This document shows, piece after piece, positions 1 to 7,425 of a DNA stretch of 64,000 nucleotides. This DNA is from Actinoplanes lobatus (lineage in GTDB: Bacteria > Actinomycetota > Actinomycetes > Mycobacteriales > Micromonosporaceae): positions 4,655,001 through 4,719,000 of the forward strand of contig NZ_JACHNC010000001.1 in NCBI RefSeq assembly GCF_014205215.1, written 5' to 3'. Positions within the stretch are counted from its first letter, which is position 1. The number at the start of each line of letters is the position of its first letter. Under the pieces are notes generated by a model. That model did no database searches. It was given only the letters and a program-made list of their open reading frames with translations, and was not told where the DNA came from. The translations under genes and the position numbers were made by a program.

Positions 1-60
1 TGACCTCGTCCCGCCTTCTCGTGATCGTCCCGTCCGGTCCGCGCGTGTTCGCTGCCTGCT
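1..60. repeat. Fragment of mosaic intergenic repeat
   Basis: The first 60 bases read TGACCTCGTCCCGCC, then CGTCCCGTCCGGTC, then GCTGCCTGCTCC. The same blocks occur in the same order at about 20,680-20,740 and, reverse-complemented, at about 47,735-47,815. The element is probably cut by the window edge. No coding sequence is visible. Confidence 0.6.
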
Positions 61-67
61 CCGGCCC

Positions 68-119
68 GCGATCTTGGACGATTGACCACTTCTCGAGGTG
101 GCAGAACGTCCAAGACCGC
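68..119. repeat. Dispersed 52-base palindrome, copy 1
   Basis: An imperfect inverted repeat begins GCGATCTTGGACG and ends CGTCCAAGACCGC, with an inner CCACTT/GAGGTGG stem. It is the first of six related elements in the window, all outside genes. Confidence 0.75.
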
Positions 120-161
120 GGGGTGGTGGGTGGCTTTGCGGGAGTCGCCGTCTCGTCCGGA

Positions 162-213
162 GCAATCTTGGGGGATCGGCCACCTGTGAGGGTGGGGAAA
201 CGTCCAAGATCGC
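162..213. repeat. Dispersed 52-base palindrome, copy 2
   Basis: The left arm is GCAATCTTGGGGGAT and the right arm ends CGTCCAAGATCGC, with an inner CCACCT/GGTGG stem. The arms have diverged more than in copies 5 and 6. Confidence 0.7.
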
Positions 214-240
214 GGTTGGGGCGAGGGCGAGCCTGGGGCG

Positions 241-370
241 CGGGTGGGCGCGGGTGGGCGCGGGTGGGCGCTGGTGGGCGCTGGTGGGCGCGGGTGGGCG
301 CGGGGTTAGCGAGGGCGTCCAAGGTCGCGGTCGGGGTGAGGCGGGCACGGGCGGGCACGGGCGGGCACGG
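241..370. repeat. Two short decamer tandem arrays
   Basis: Six copies of a decamer close to CGGGTGGGCG fill 241-300, and three exact copies of GCGGGCACGG fill 341-370. Both lie between palindrome copies 2 and 3. They look like slippage-prone non-coding DNA. Confidence 0.8.
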
Positions 371-421
371 GCGGCGCCAGGCTGGGGTTTCCGGTGCAAG
401 CGCCTTCTCGGCTGCCTACGT

Positions 422-472
422 GCGATCTGGACGATTGACTACCTCTTGCGGTGGCGAAACGTCCAAGATCGC
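422..472. repeat. Dispersed 52-base palindrome, copy 3
   Basis: It begins GCGATCTGGACGATT and ends CGTCCAAGATCGC. One base is missing from the left arm (CTGG instead of CTTGG), so the element is 51 bases long. Confidence 0.72.
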
Positions 473-514
473 GGGGCGGCGGGGTGCTTCACGAGAGTCG
501 TCATCACGCCAGGC

Positions 515-566
515 GCGATCTTGGGGGATTGGCCACCTGTGGGGGTGGGGAAACGTCCAAGATCGC
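515..566. repeat. Dispersed 52-base palindrome, copy 4
   Basis: It begins GCGATCTTGGGGGATT and ends CGTCCAAGATCGC. Copies 2 and 4 share the GGGGGATNGGCCACCTGTG left half, which suggests that the 162-213 and 515-566 segments arose by local duplication. Confidence 0.72.
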
Positions 567-576
567 CGTTGGGGGC

Positions 577-620
577 AAGGGGGCAAGGGGGCGAGAGGTG
601 AGAGGTGAGAGGTGAGAGGT
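577..620. repeat. Heptamer tandem repeat
   Basis: Four copies of GAGAGGT lie at 593-620, preceded by GGGGGCAA repeats. They run directly into the remnant that starts near 629 and could mark the edge of the decayed gene. Confidence 0.75.
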
Positions 621-628
621 GGGGCGTC

Positions 629-868
629 ATGCCGATCGCGTCCCTCGGCGCGGGCGTCCTGCTCACCGCCGTCGGCCCGGTCGGCGCGATCGCGGCACTC
701 TCCGCGATCATGCTGACCACAGCGATTGCCGCGACGATCAGCCCGGCCATCCGAAGATCAAACCCTTTCCCCGGTACGCTCGACGCCGCCCCCGACCACA
801 CTCCGCCCGCTCCGCCGGCGCCACGCGACCGATTGCCACTCGATCCCGCGACGCGCCCGCCGGGCTGA
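629..868 (+). pseudogene. Remnant of an MFS transporter C-terminus
   Basis: Reading from ATG 629, the first 40 or so residues (MPIASLGAGVLLTAVGPVGA and onward to SPAIRR) resemble the last transmembrane helix and cytoplasmic end of a major facilitator transporter. The rest is a proline-rich tail that runs into intergenic repeat sequence. Nothing upstream encodes the other eleven helices; it is replaced by simple repeats. I read this as a decayed 3' end, not a functional 80-residue protein. A small one-helix membrane protein is the alternative. Confidence 0.4.
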
Positions 869-875
869 GATCGGT
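851..875. repeat. Conserved block of mosaic intergenic repeat
   Basis: CGCCCGCCGGGCTGAGATCG followed by GT recurs at about 20,761-20,783 and 47,428-47,450. It lies in the intergenic tail after the transporter remnant. Confidence 0.7.
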
Positions 876-889
876 GGTCCGGCTGACGG

Positions 890-1447
890 TCAGACGATGG
901 CGGGGCCGAAGGTGTCGGACATGGCGGCCACGCCGAGGCAGAGCAGGGGGAAGGCGCCGAGGCCGGGCGCGTCGTCGACGTCGGCGAGGTCGTGCCACAG
1001 GCGTACCACCGGGTCGGAGGAGTAGCGCCGCAGTGCCCGCGGGCCCGGCTCGGGCACGTGGTGGCCGGTCGAGCGGAGCATCCCGGCGATACTGTCGAGC
1101 TGCCGCCGGACGGCGGCGGCCACCGCTCCCGGCCCGGCGTCCGGGCCGGGCAGGACGTGCTCGGCGACCCACGCGGCGAGTTCGAATCCGGTCACCACGT
1201 GGCCGGGGGTGCCGGCCGTCCGGGTGCGGCCGTAGACCACCAGGGCGGTCGTCTGCACGAGTACCTGGTGCACCGGCATGCGGTACGGCAGCGAGATCAC
1301 CGGATGTGTCGGTGCGAGCAGGATGGCGGCCCGCCGGGTCGCGGCCTGCCAGAGGCCGGTGTCGCCCGCCGCGACCTGGTCCGCGTACTCCCAGATGGTC
1401 GGCATCGGAGAATCTTCACGGGCGGTGGGATGATCGGCATCGGTCAT
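890..1447 (-). CDS. Hypothetical protein, 185 aa
   Basis: I do not recognise this protein. It has strong actinobacterial codon bias and no obvious signal peptide or membrane segment. It is mostly helical in appearance, with an acidic N-terminus and a hydrophobic C-terminal stretch (LGAFPLLCLGVAAMSDTFGP). An internal ATG at 1405 (MPTIWEYADQ) is an equally plausible start and would give 171 residues. It is divergent from lexA, and the 83 bases between the two starts must hold both promoters. It may be an unannotated family of small soluble actinobacterial proteins; no function can be assigned. Confidence 0.7.
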   Translation of the reverse strand: MTDADHPTAREDSPMPTIWEYADQVAAGDTGLWQAATRRAAILLAPTHPVISLPYRMPVHQVLVQTTALVVYGRTRTAGTPGHVVTGFELAAWVAEHVLPGPDAGPGAVAAAVRRQLDSIAGMLRSTGHHVPEPGPRALRRYSSDPVVRLWHDLADVDDAPGLGAFPLLCLGVAAMSDTFGPAIV

Positions 1448-1530
1448 CGGGCCGGGCCGAACGTCCCCCGAACGGGCGGAAACCGGTCACGGTTCGTACA
1501 TCTGATCTAATCATGGGGTAAGGTGCGGCA

Positions 1531-2184
1531 ATGAGCATCGACAGCGGTGCAGATCAGCCCCCGATCAATCCCGGGCAGCCGCCACTGACCACCCGGCAGC
1601 TGCGCATTCTCGCGGTGATCCGCGATTCGGTTCGCGAGCGTGGCTACCCACCCACCGTCCGCGAGATCGGCGCGGCCGTCGGCCTGGTCTCCCCGTCCTC
1701 GGTGTCCTACCAGCTCGGGGTCCTGGAGAAGCACGGCCTGATCCGTCGCCAGCCCAACAACTCCCGGGCGGTCGAGCTGCGCCCCGCCGCGGACACCCGA
1801 CCCGCCGAGCACGTGGTGACCGTCCCGGTGCTGGGCGCCATCGCCGCCGGCGCCCCGATCCTGGCCGAGGAGCACGTCGAGGACTATCTGACCGTCTCGG
1901 CCGGCATGGTCGGCGGCGGCACCCTGTTCGCCCTGAACGTCAAGGGCGACTCCATGGTCGATGCCGCGATCTGCGACGGTGACGTGGTCGTGGTCCGTAA
2001 GCAGCCGGTCGCCGAGAACGGCGAGATCGTCGCGGCCATGCTCGACGGCGAGGCAACCGTCAAGGTCTTCCACCACACCGGTGAGCACGCCGAGCTCCTG
2101 CCCCGGAACCCGGCCTACGCCCCCATCCCCGCCGACAGCGCGGTGATCCTGGGCAAGGTCGTCTGCGTCCTCCGCCGCCTGTAG
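1531..2184 (+). CDS. lexA: LexA-family SOS repressor
   Basis: LexA represses DNA-damage genes and inactivates itself by RecA-stimulated autocleavage. The 217-residue protein has an N-terminal winged helix (about residues 20-85, with the recognition region [20 protein letters not shown]) and a C-terminal S24-type peptidase domain. The Ala106-Gly107 cleavage site (IAAGAP), catalytic Ser141 (GDSMVDA) and Lys178 (ATVKVF) are all present, so it should self-cleave. AAGGTG lies about 10 bases before the ATG. I see no convincing actinobacterial SOS box (CGAAC-N4-GTTCG) in the 83-base upstream gap, and the usual nrdR or LysM neighbours are missing. It could therefore be a second LexA-like copy. Confidence 0.93.
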   Translation: MSIDSGADQPPINPGQPPLTTRQLRILAVIRDSVRERGYPPTVREIGAAVGLVSPSSVSYQLGVLEKHGLIRRQPNNSRAVELRPAADTRPAEHVVTVPVLGAIAAGAPILAEEHVEDYLTVSAGMVGGGTLFALNVKGDSMVDAAICDGDVVVVRKQPVAENGEIVAAMLDGEATVKVFHHTGEHAELLPRNPAYAPIPADSAVILGKVVCVLRRL

Positions 2185-2193
2185 GGTGCAGGC

Positions 2194-2295
2194 GTGATCC
2201 CGGTCGAGGCCATTGCCGCCGCCTACGCGCGGTGGATCACGCCTGACCTGCCGCTCTACGGAAACGATCACGACCGGGCCGACTTCGCTCCCTGA
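2194..2295 (+). CDS. Possible 33-aa peptide or gene remnant
   Basis: A GTG-started frame opens 10 bases after the lexA stop and encodes MIPVEAIAAAYARWITPDLP and 13 more residues, ending DHDRADFAP. The composition is protein-like (YARWITPDLPLYG), but no family is recognised. It could be a small gene co-transcribed with lexA or the N-terminal stub of a truncated gene. Confidence 0.3.
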   Translation: MIPVEAIAAAYARWITPDLPLYGNDHDRADFAP

Positions 2296-2362
2296 TCGGC
2301 GCCGGACCGTCCGACGGTCCCGCCAGCGCCCATCACCCCTCGGATTCCGGGAGCGATCCGTC

Positions 2363-3538
2363 ATGTCCTCTGCCGTCTCCGCGCCGTCCGGTCTGCGGAC
2401 CGTTCTGCGCGCCCCGTTCGTACGCCGGCTTCTGGTTTTCAGTCAGACCGGCCGCCTGCCGATGGCCGCCGCGCCGCTGGCCCTGCTGCTCTTCGCCCGT
2501 GAGGAGCACGGGCTGACGCTCGCCGGCCTGGTCGTGGCCGCCTACACGGCCGGGATGGCGGTGAGCGCGCCGCTGCTGGCCCGGATCGTCGACCGGTGGC
2601 GGCAGCCGCCGGTGCTGTGGGGGTCGGCGGTGCTGTCCGGCGCCGGTTTCGTGGTGGTCGCCGCCAGCGGGCACAGCGTGCCGGTGATGCTGGCCGGCGC
2701 GGTCGGCGCCGGTTTCGGGACGCCGCCGCTGGAGGCCTGCCTGCGGGCCCTCTGGCCGAACCTGGTTCCGGCGGAGAACGTGGCCGCCGCCTACTCGCTG
2801 GACCTCGCGGTGCAGGAGGTCATCTACGTGACCGGGCCGCTGGTGACGCTCGCCGCGGTCGGGTTCGCCGGGCCGCCCGCGGGGCTGCTCGCCGCCGGGG
2901 TGCTGCAACTCGCCGGGGTGGCCGGGTTCGCGCTGACCCCGGTGGTGCGGACCTGGCGGGGCGAGGCGGGGGCCCGGCACTGGGCGGGGCCTCTGCGCGT
3001 ACCCCGGTTCGTCGTGATCGTGGCCGGGGTGATCTGTGCGGGAGCGGCGGTCGGAAGCCTGCCCGTCGTCGTCACCGGCTATGCCGAGGCGGCCGGGAGC
3101 CGTGCGCTGAGCGGCTGGCTGCTGGCCGCGCAGGCGGCCGGCGCGCTGGCCGGCGGCCTGCTCTACACGCGGGCCACGCCGGGTGGGCCGGGGCGGCTGC
3201 CGCTGACCACGGCGGCGCTCGCGGCCGGTTTCGTACCGTTGCTGCTGGTTCCCGGTCCCGCGCTGATGGCGGTGCTGCTCGCGGTGTCCGGGGTGTCGCT
3301 GCCGCCGCTGCTGACCGCGGTCTTCCTCGCGGCCGACCGGCTCACGCCGGCCGGCACCGCGGTCGAGGCCTTCGCGTGGATCATCACCGCGTTCACGGTG
3401 GGCAGCGCGGCGGGTGCCGCGATCACCGGCCCGTTGGTCTCCGACGGGATCCGGTACGGCTTCGCGTTCGCCCCGATCGCCGGCCTCCTGGCCGTGGCCG
3501 CCATGTCCGCGGCGACCCTGGGCGCCCGCGACCGCTGA
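2363..3538 (+). CDS. MFS transporter, 391 aa
   Basis: This is a twelve-helix major facilitator protein of the inner membrane, probably a proton-driven drug or metabolite exporter. Hydrophobic helices follow one another from about residue 35 (LLVFSQTGRLPMAAAPLALL) to the end, and the loop after helix 2 carries the MFS-typical ARIVDRWRQP. ATG 2363 was chosen because the frame upstream of it is basic and non-protein-like. No substrate can be read from the sequence. It follows lexA and the short 2194 frame in the same direction and may share their transcript. Confidence 0.88.
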   Translation: MSSAVSAPSGLRTVLRAPFVRRLLVFSQTGRLPMAAAPLALLLFAREEHGLTLAGLVVAAYTAGMAVSAPLLARIVDRWRQPPVLWGSAVLSGAGFVVVAASGHSVPVMLAGAVGAGFGTPPLEACLRALWPNLVPAENVAAAYSLDLAVQEVIYVTGPLVTLAAVGFAGPPAGLLAAGVLQLAGVAGFALTPVVRTWRGEAGARHWAGPLRVPRFVVIVAGVICAGAAVGSLPVVVTGYAEAAGSRALSGWLLAAQAAGALAGGLLYTRATPGGPGRLPLTTAALAAGFVPLLLVPGPALMAVLLAVSGVSLPPLLTAVFLAADRLTPAGTAVEAFAWIITAFTVGSAAGAAITGPLVSDGIRYGFAFAPIAGLLAVAAMSAATLGARDR

Positions 3539-3548
3539 CGCGACCGGT

Positions 3549-3579
3549 TTGACCTGGAGCGCGCTCCAGGTCATAGCGT
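3549..3579 (+). promoter_or_regulatory. MerR-type promoter with 19-bp spacer, leaderless start
   Basis: The -35 TTGACC (3549-3554) and -10 TAGCGT (3574-3579) are separated by 19 bases. The spacer and part of the -35 are occupied by a perfect 22-base palindrome at 3551-3572 with arms GACCTGGAGCG/CGCTCCAGGTC. Over-long spacers filled by a dyad are the hallmark of MerR-family activation. The predicted transcription start coincides with ATG 3587, so the mRNA should be leaderless. The cognate MerR regulator is not in this window. Confidence 0.75.
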
Positions 3580-3586
3580 CGTCCAC

Positions 3587-4612
3587 ATGAGCGCAACGAG
3601 AATCGCCACGGTCGAACTGGGACGGACCGGAGAGCAGGTCAGCAGCGTCGCCCTCGGGGCCATGCAGATGGGCAACGCCACCGGCGAGGCGTCGTCGGTG
3701 CGGATTCTCGACCGGTACCGGGAACTGGGTGGGTCGTTCGTCGACACGGCGGACTGCTACGAGTGGTGGTCGCGGCGGGGCAGCCGGGGCGGGGAGAGCG
3801 AGGAGCTGCTGGGGCGCTGGATGCGTGACCGCGGCAACCGGGACGAGATCTTCCTGGCCACGAAGGGCAGCGCGCTGCCGGCCTACTCGCCCGGCCTGTG
3901 GCAGGCGGACGGCACCGCGGACTGGGAGCTGGCCCGGCGGACCTTCGCGGGCGCCGGGGCGGACACGCTGCGGCACGCGCTGGACGGCAGCCTGAAGCGG
4001 CTCGGCACCGACCACGTCGACCTCTACTACGTGCACGTCGACGACCGGGCGACGCCGCTGGAGGAGACCCTGGAGGCGCTGGCCGGGCTGGTCGCCGCCG
4101 GCAAGGTGCGCTACCTGGGCTGGTCGAACGTACGGACGTGGCGGCTGGAGCGGATCCGGCAGCTGTGCGACCGGTACGGCTGGCCCGCCCCGGTGGCCGT
4201 GCAGCAGCAGCACACCTACCTGCGGCGGCGGGCCGGCCTGGAGAACGCGTCGATCGTCGACGACGAGCAGTGGGACTACCTGACCGAGCACCGTGACCTG
4301 GGCCTGGTCGCCTACTCGCCGATCCTCAAGGGCGTCTACGACGACGCCGCCCGCCGGGCCGGGCACTGGACGATGGCGTCCTACACCGGCCCGGACAGCC
4401 AGGCCCGGCTGGCGGCGCTGGCCGAGGTGGCCGACGAGGTCGGGGCGACCCCCAACCAGACGGTGCTGGCGTGGCACCTGCACCAGGCGGCGCCGACGGT
4501 GGTGCCGCTGATCGGGCCGCGGACGCCGGAGCAGTTCGAGAATCTGGTGCCCGCGCTCGACGTCAAGCTGGATTCCGGTCAGCTGGCCCGGCTGGACGCG
4601 GCCGGCGCCTGA
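3587..4612 (+). CDS. Aldo/keto reductase, 341 aa
   Basis: This is a cytosolic NADPH-dependent oxidoreductase with a TIM-barrel fold. The catalytic tetrad is visible: Asp53 and Tyr58 (VDTADCYEW), Lys93 (LATKGS) and His150 (LYYVHVDD). The C-terminal coenzyme site is present (VVPLIGPRTPEQFENL). It belongs to the large AKR group that acts on aldehydes and sugar-like ketones; the substrate is unknown. It has its own MerR-type promoter immediately upstream, consistent with induction by a reactive aldehyde or drug. Its last 34 bases overlap the convergent GGDEF-EAL gene. Confidence 0.9.
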   Translation: MSATRIATVELGRTGEQVSSVALGAMQMGNATGEASSVRILDRYRELGGSFVDTADCYEWWSRRGSRGGESEELLGRWMRDRGNRDEIFLATKGSALPAYSPGLWQADGTADWELARRTFAGAGADTLRHALDGSLKRLGTDHVDLYYVHVDDRATPLEETLEALAGLVAAGKVRYLGWSNVRTWRLERIRQLCDRYGWPAPVAVQQQHTYLRRRAGLENASIVDDEQWDYLTEHRDLGLVAYSPILKGVYDDAARRAGHWTMASYTGPDSQARLAALAEVADEVGATPNQTVLAWHLHQAAPTVVPLIGPRTPEQFENLVPALDVKLDSGQLARLDAAGA

Positions 4613-6828
4613 CCGGCGAATTCTGTCGTCTGCGCGGTCACCATCTCCATGATCCCGGTGGCGTCGACCGGGTGTGCCAGCAGATAGCCCTGCGCGTACT
4701 CGCAGCCCAACTCGGCGAGCACGGCCAGGTCGGCCTCGTGGTCCACGCCCTCGGCCAGCGACGTCATCCCGAGCGCGTGGGTCATCCCGATCATCGCGTC
4801 GGCCAGTGCGCGGCGGGACGGGTCGGTGGCGATCCCGTTCACGAACGTGTGGTCGATCTTGACGATGTCCCAGGCGTGGTCGGCGACCCGCGCCATCGAC
4901 GAGAATCCGGTGCCGAAGTCGTCGACGGCGATCCGCACCCCGGCCCTGCGCAGTGAGCCGAGCGCGGCCTCGACCGTCTCCGGCAGGGCCAGGCCCGACT
5001 CGGTCAGCTCGAGGGTCAGCGCGGCCGCCGGGGTGCCGGTGCGCTCGAGCGCGGCGAGCACCACGTCGGCGGTGCCGGCTTCGAGCTGGCGGTGCGACAG
5101 GTTGACCGAGAGCGGCACCCAGTGGCCGGTGCGGTTGTACCAGGCGCGTTGCTCGTACAGGGACTGGCCGAGGACCAGGGCGAAGAGTTGACCGACCGTG
5201 CCGGTCGTCTCGGCGACCGGCACGAACGTGCTGGGCGGCAGGATCCCGTCGGTGGGGTGCTGCCATCGGGCCAGGGCCTCCACCGAACTGAGGCTGCCGT
5301 CCTCGACCCGGAAGACCGGCTGGTAGACGCAGAACAGTTCGCCCGGACGGGTGAGCGCCCGGCGGAAGTCGGTCTCGCGCCGCAGCCGCAGCGTGGCCTC
5401 GGTACGGCTGTGCGTGTCGAACCGGATCACCTGTCCCCGGCCGGCCGCCTTGGCCTGGTACATGGCGGCGTCGGCGTCCTGGAGCAGGGTCTCCGGGTCG
5501 GCGTTGAGCTGGTCGGTGGTGCGCAGCCCGATCGACAGGGAGGCGAAGAAGTCGCTGCCGTCGGTGAGCCGCACGGGCTTGCCCAGGTCCCCGGCGACCC
5601 GGTCGGCGACGGCGTCGGCCTCCTGGTCGGTGACCGCCGGCATCAGGATGACGAACTCGTCCCCGCCGAGCCGGCAGACCACGTCCCCGGAACGTACGGC
5701 GCCGCGCAGCCGACCGGCGATGGTGACCAGCAGTTGGTCGCCGGCGTCGTGTCCCAGGCTGTCGTTGACGTTCTTGAAGTGGTCGAGGTCGCAGAAGAGC
5801 AGGCCGACCCGGGCCGAACCGTCGGTGGGCAGGGCGGCCAGGGCCAGGGCCAGCCGGTCCATCAGCAGGGCACGGTTGGCCAGCCCGGTGAGCGCGTCGT
5901 AGCCGACCCGGCGGGCCAGGTCGTGGATCGGGGCGAGCAACCGCAGCGCCACCAGCGCGACCGACACCCAGGTGCCGACCACCAGTGGCAGTTCGAACTC
6001 GGGTTCCCAGAACAGTTGCAGGGTGGGCAGCAGCAGGGCCGCGCCGAAGAGGGTGAGTGTGCGGGTCACGGTGAGTGTGCGGACGCCGGCGCGGCGGGGC
6101 GTGGTGTGGACCATCGACGGGTGCAGGCCGGCCGTGGCGATCAGGATCGGCATGGCCATCCAGCCCAGGTCGATCAGATGGCCTTCGACGTACGTGCCGG
6201 TGAGGCTCTGGTGCGTGTAGAGCGAGTCCGACACGAACCAGGCGATCAGGCCGGCGAGCAGCCACCGGACGCCCGGGGCCCGCAGTTCCACGCCGAGTGC
6301 CAGGGCCAGCGCGCAGTAGAGCACGATCAGTGTCGAAACCGGCGCCGCGACCGCGACGAACTGGGCGATGGGGGTTCCGCCCTCGGTGACCAGCGGGTCG
6401 ACCACGAGGAGCCAGGCGATGCCGGCGAACGGCGCCAGGATGACCGCCGAGTCGAGGAAGGCGGTCCGGCCGGAGCGTGTCGCGAGCAGTGCCGTGCCGG
6501 CCGCGATGGCCAGGTGGGAGAGCAGGTAGAGCCCGTCCGCGGCGGACGGGAACGGCGCCTCCAGGCCGCGTGAGGTGTAGCTCGCGAAGATGATGTCGCC
6601 GGCGCCGGACAGGATCAGGCCGGCCACGATGACCTGCCAGCCGCCGCGGCGCCGGGGTGCGTTGCGGGTGAGGCCGACCCAGGTGGCGATCGGCGCCGTG
6701 CAGTTCACGAGCACGTACACCCAGCGGCTGGCGTCGTTGAACGGGACGACCACGTACGCCAGCGCCGTGGTGGCCGCCAGCGCCAGGTAGATCCACCACA
6801 GGTGGCGGAGGAACCCGCTCATACGCAT
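4579..6828 (-). CDS. Membrane GGDEF-EAL cyclic-di-GMP protein, 749 aa
   Basis: The protein controls the second messenger cyclic di-GMP. An N-terminal membrane sensor of about nine helices (residues 8-300) is followed by a diguanylate cyclase domain (GGDEF at 388-392) and a phosphodiesterase domain (EAL at 517-519, ELTES, DDFGTGFSSM, KID, AEGV). The product-inhibition RxxD site (RSGD, 379-382) lies five residues before GGDEF. Both domains look catalytically complete, so the protein may switch between making and degrading the messenger. The bound ligand of the membrane sensor is unknown. It is monocistronic. Confidence 0.93.
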   Translation of the reverse strand: MRMSGFLRHLWWIYLALAATTALAYVVVPFNDASRWVYVLVNCTAPIATWVGLTRNAPRRRGGWQVIVAGLILSGAGDIIFASYTSRGLEAPFPSAADGLYLLSHLAIAAGTALLATRSGRTAFLDSAVILAPFAGIAWLLVVDPLVTEGGTPIAQFVAVAAPVSTLIVLYCALALALGVELRAPGVRWLLAGLIAWFVSDSLYTHQSLTGTYVEGHLIDLGWMAMPILIATAGLHPSMVHTTPRRAGVRTLTVTRTLTLFGAALLLPTLQLFWEPEFELPLVVGTWVSVALVALRLLAPIHDLARRVGYDALTGLANRALLMDRLALALAALPTDGSARVGLLFCDLDHFKNVNDSLGHDAGDQLLVTIAGRLRGAVRSGDVVCRLGGDEFVILMPAVTDQEADAVADRVAGDLGKPVRLTDGSDFFASLSIGLRTTDQLNADPETLLQDADAAMYQAKAAGRGQVIRFDTHSRTEATLRLRRETDFRRALTRPGELFCVYQPVFRVEDGSLSSVEALARWQHPTDGILPPSTFVPVAETTGTVGQLFALVLGQSLYEQRAWYNRTGHWVPLSVNLSHRQLEAGTADVVLAALERTGTPAAALTLELTESGLALPETVEAALGSLRRAGVRIAVDDFGTGFSSMARVADHAWDIVKIDHTFVNGIATDPSRRALADAMIGMTHALGMTSLAEGVDHEADLAVLAELGCEYAQGYLLAHPVDATGIMEMVTAQTTEFAGQAPAASSRAS

Positions 6829-6877
6829 GGCGGAGGTATCGGCGGGCGGGGCGTCGACAGAAGGAAACCGTGCCGTT

Positions 6878-7297
6878 TCAGGTCAGCGACTGCCAGGACA
6901 CGATGAGCGACTGGCGGAAGTCGGCGGCCTGCTCGTCGGTGAGTTTCGCGCGCATGCGCGTTTCGAGCGCGCGGACGTCGGCGGCGACCGCGGCGAGCAG
7001 CGCGCGGCCCTCGCCGGTGAGTCGGATGAGCAGTTCGCGACGGTTTCCGGTGTTGCGTTCGCGGCGGATCAGGCCGCGGGTCTCGAGGGTGCGGACCATG
7101 TCGGCCATCGACTGGGCGGTGACGAACGAGTCGCGGGCGAGCTGGGCCGCGGAGAGGCCGTCGTGGCGTTCCAGCACGGTGAGGGCCGTGTATTGCAGGG
7201 CGGTGACGCCGGCCGGGCGGACCAGATCGTCGAGGTTCGCGCGGACCGCGAGTTCGAGCTGTTTGACCAGGTAGAGCAGGGATGGGCCGGTCGTCAT
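6878..7297 (-). CDS. MarR-family transcriptional regulator, 139 aa
   Basis: This is a dimeric winged-helix repressor (LSAAQLARDSFVTAQSMADM recognition region, then the RRERNTGNRRELLIRLT wing). ATG 7297 was chosen because it follows AGAGGAA at the proper distance; the upstream extension contains operator DNA. It is divergent from the SDR operon at 7426, and two matching inverted repeats lie between the genes, so it probably represses itself and that operon. The likely inducer is a carboxylic or aromatic acid or its CoA thioester, as is common in the family; this is inference. Confidence 0.9.
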   Translation of the reverse strand: MTTGPSLLYLVKQLELAVRANLDDLVRPAGVTALQYTALTVLERHDGLSAAQLARDSFVTAQSMADMVRTLETRGLIRRERNTGNRRELLIRLTGEGRALLAAVAADVRALETRMRAKLTDEQAADFRQSLIVSWQSLT

Positions 7298-7333
7298 GGC
7301 GGGTTCCTCTCGCAGGTGCCGCCAGATTACCCC

Positions 7334-7354
7334 ATTGACAGGAAACCTGATCGT
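7334..7354. promoter_or_regulatory. MarR operator, weaker copy
   Basis: TTGACAGGAAACCTGAT is an imperfect inverted repeat centred on A7344. It shares CAGGA-A-NCCTG with the stronger site at 7369-7389. It lies near the MarR start, consistent with autoregulation. Confidence 0.6.
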
Positions 7355-7368
7355 CATCAAAACTCGAG

Positions 7369-7389
7369 ATCAACAGGAATCCTGTTGAT
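7369..7389. promoter_or_regulatory. MarR operator, perfect 21-base palindrome
   Basis: Arms ATCAACAGGA and TCCTGTTGAT flank a single A. The site is 36 bases upstream of the SDR start at 7426, where a bound repressor would block transcription of the four-gene operon. Confidence 0.75.
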
Positions 7390-7425
7390 TGTGCGTGCCC
7401 TGATGTTCGTGAGAGGTTGAAGAGC

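Noticed and set aside
2333..6799. Very long minus-strand open frame of 1,488 codons
   Set aside because: It is the GC-rich shadow of the MFS, aldo/keto reductase and GGDEF-EAL genes. Its composition is Arg/Gly/His/Pro-biased with no domain, while the real genes on the other frames have clear motifs.
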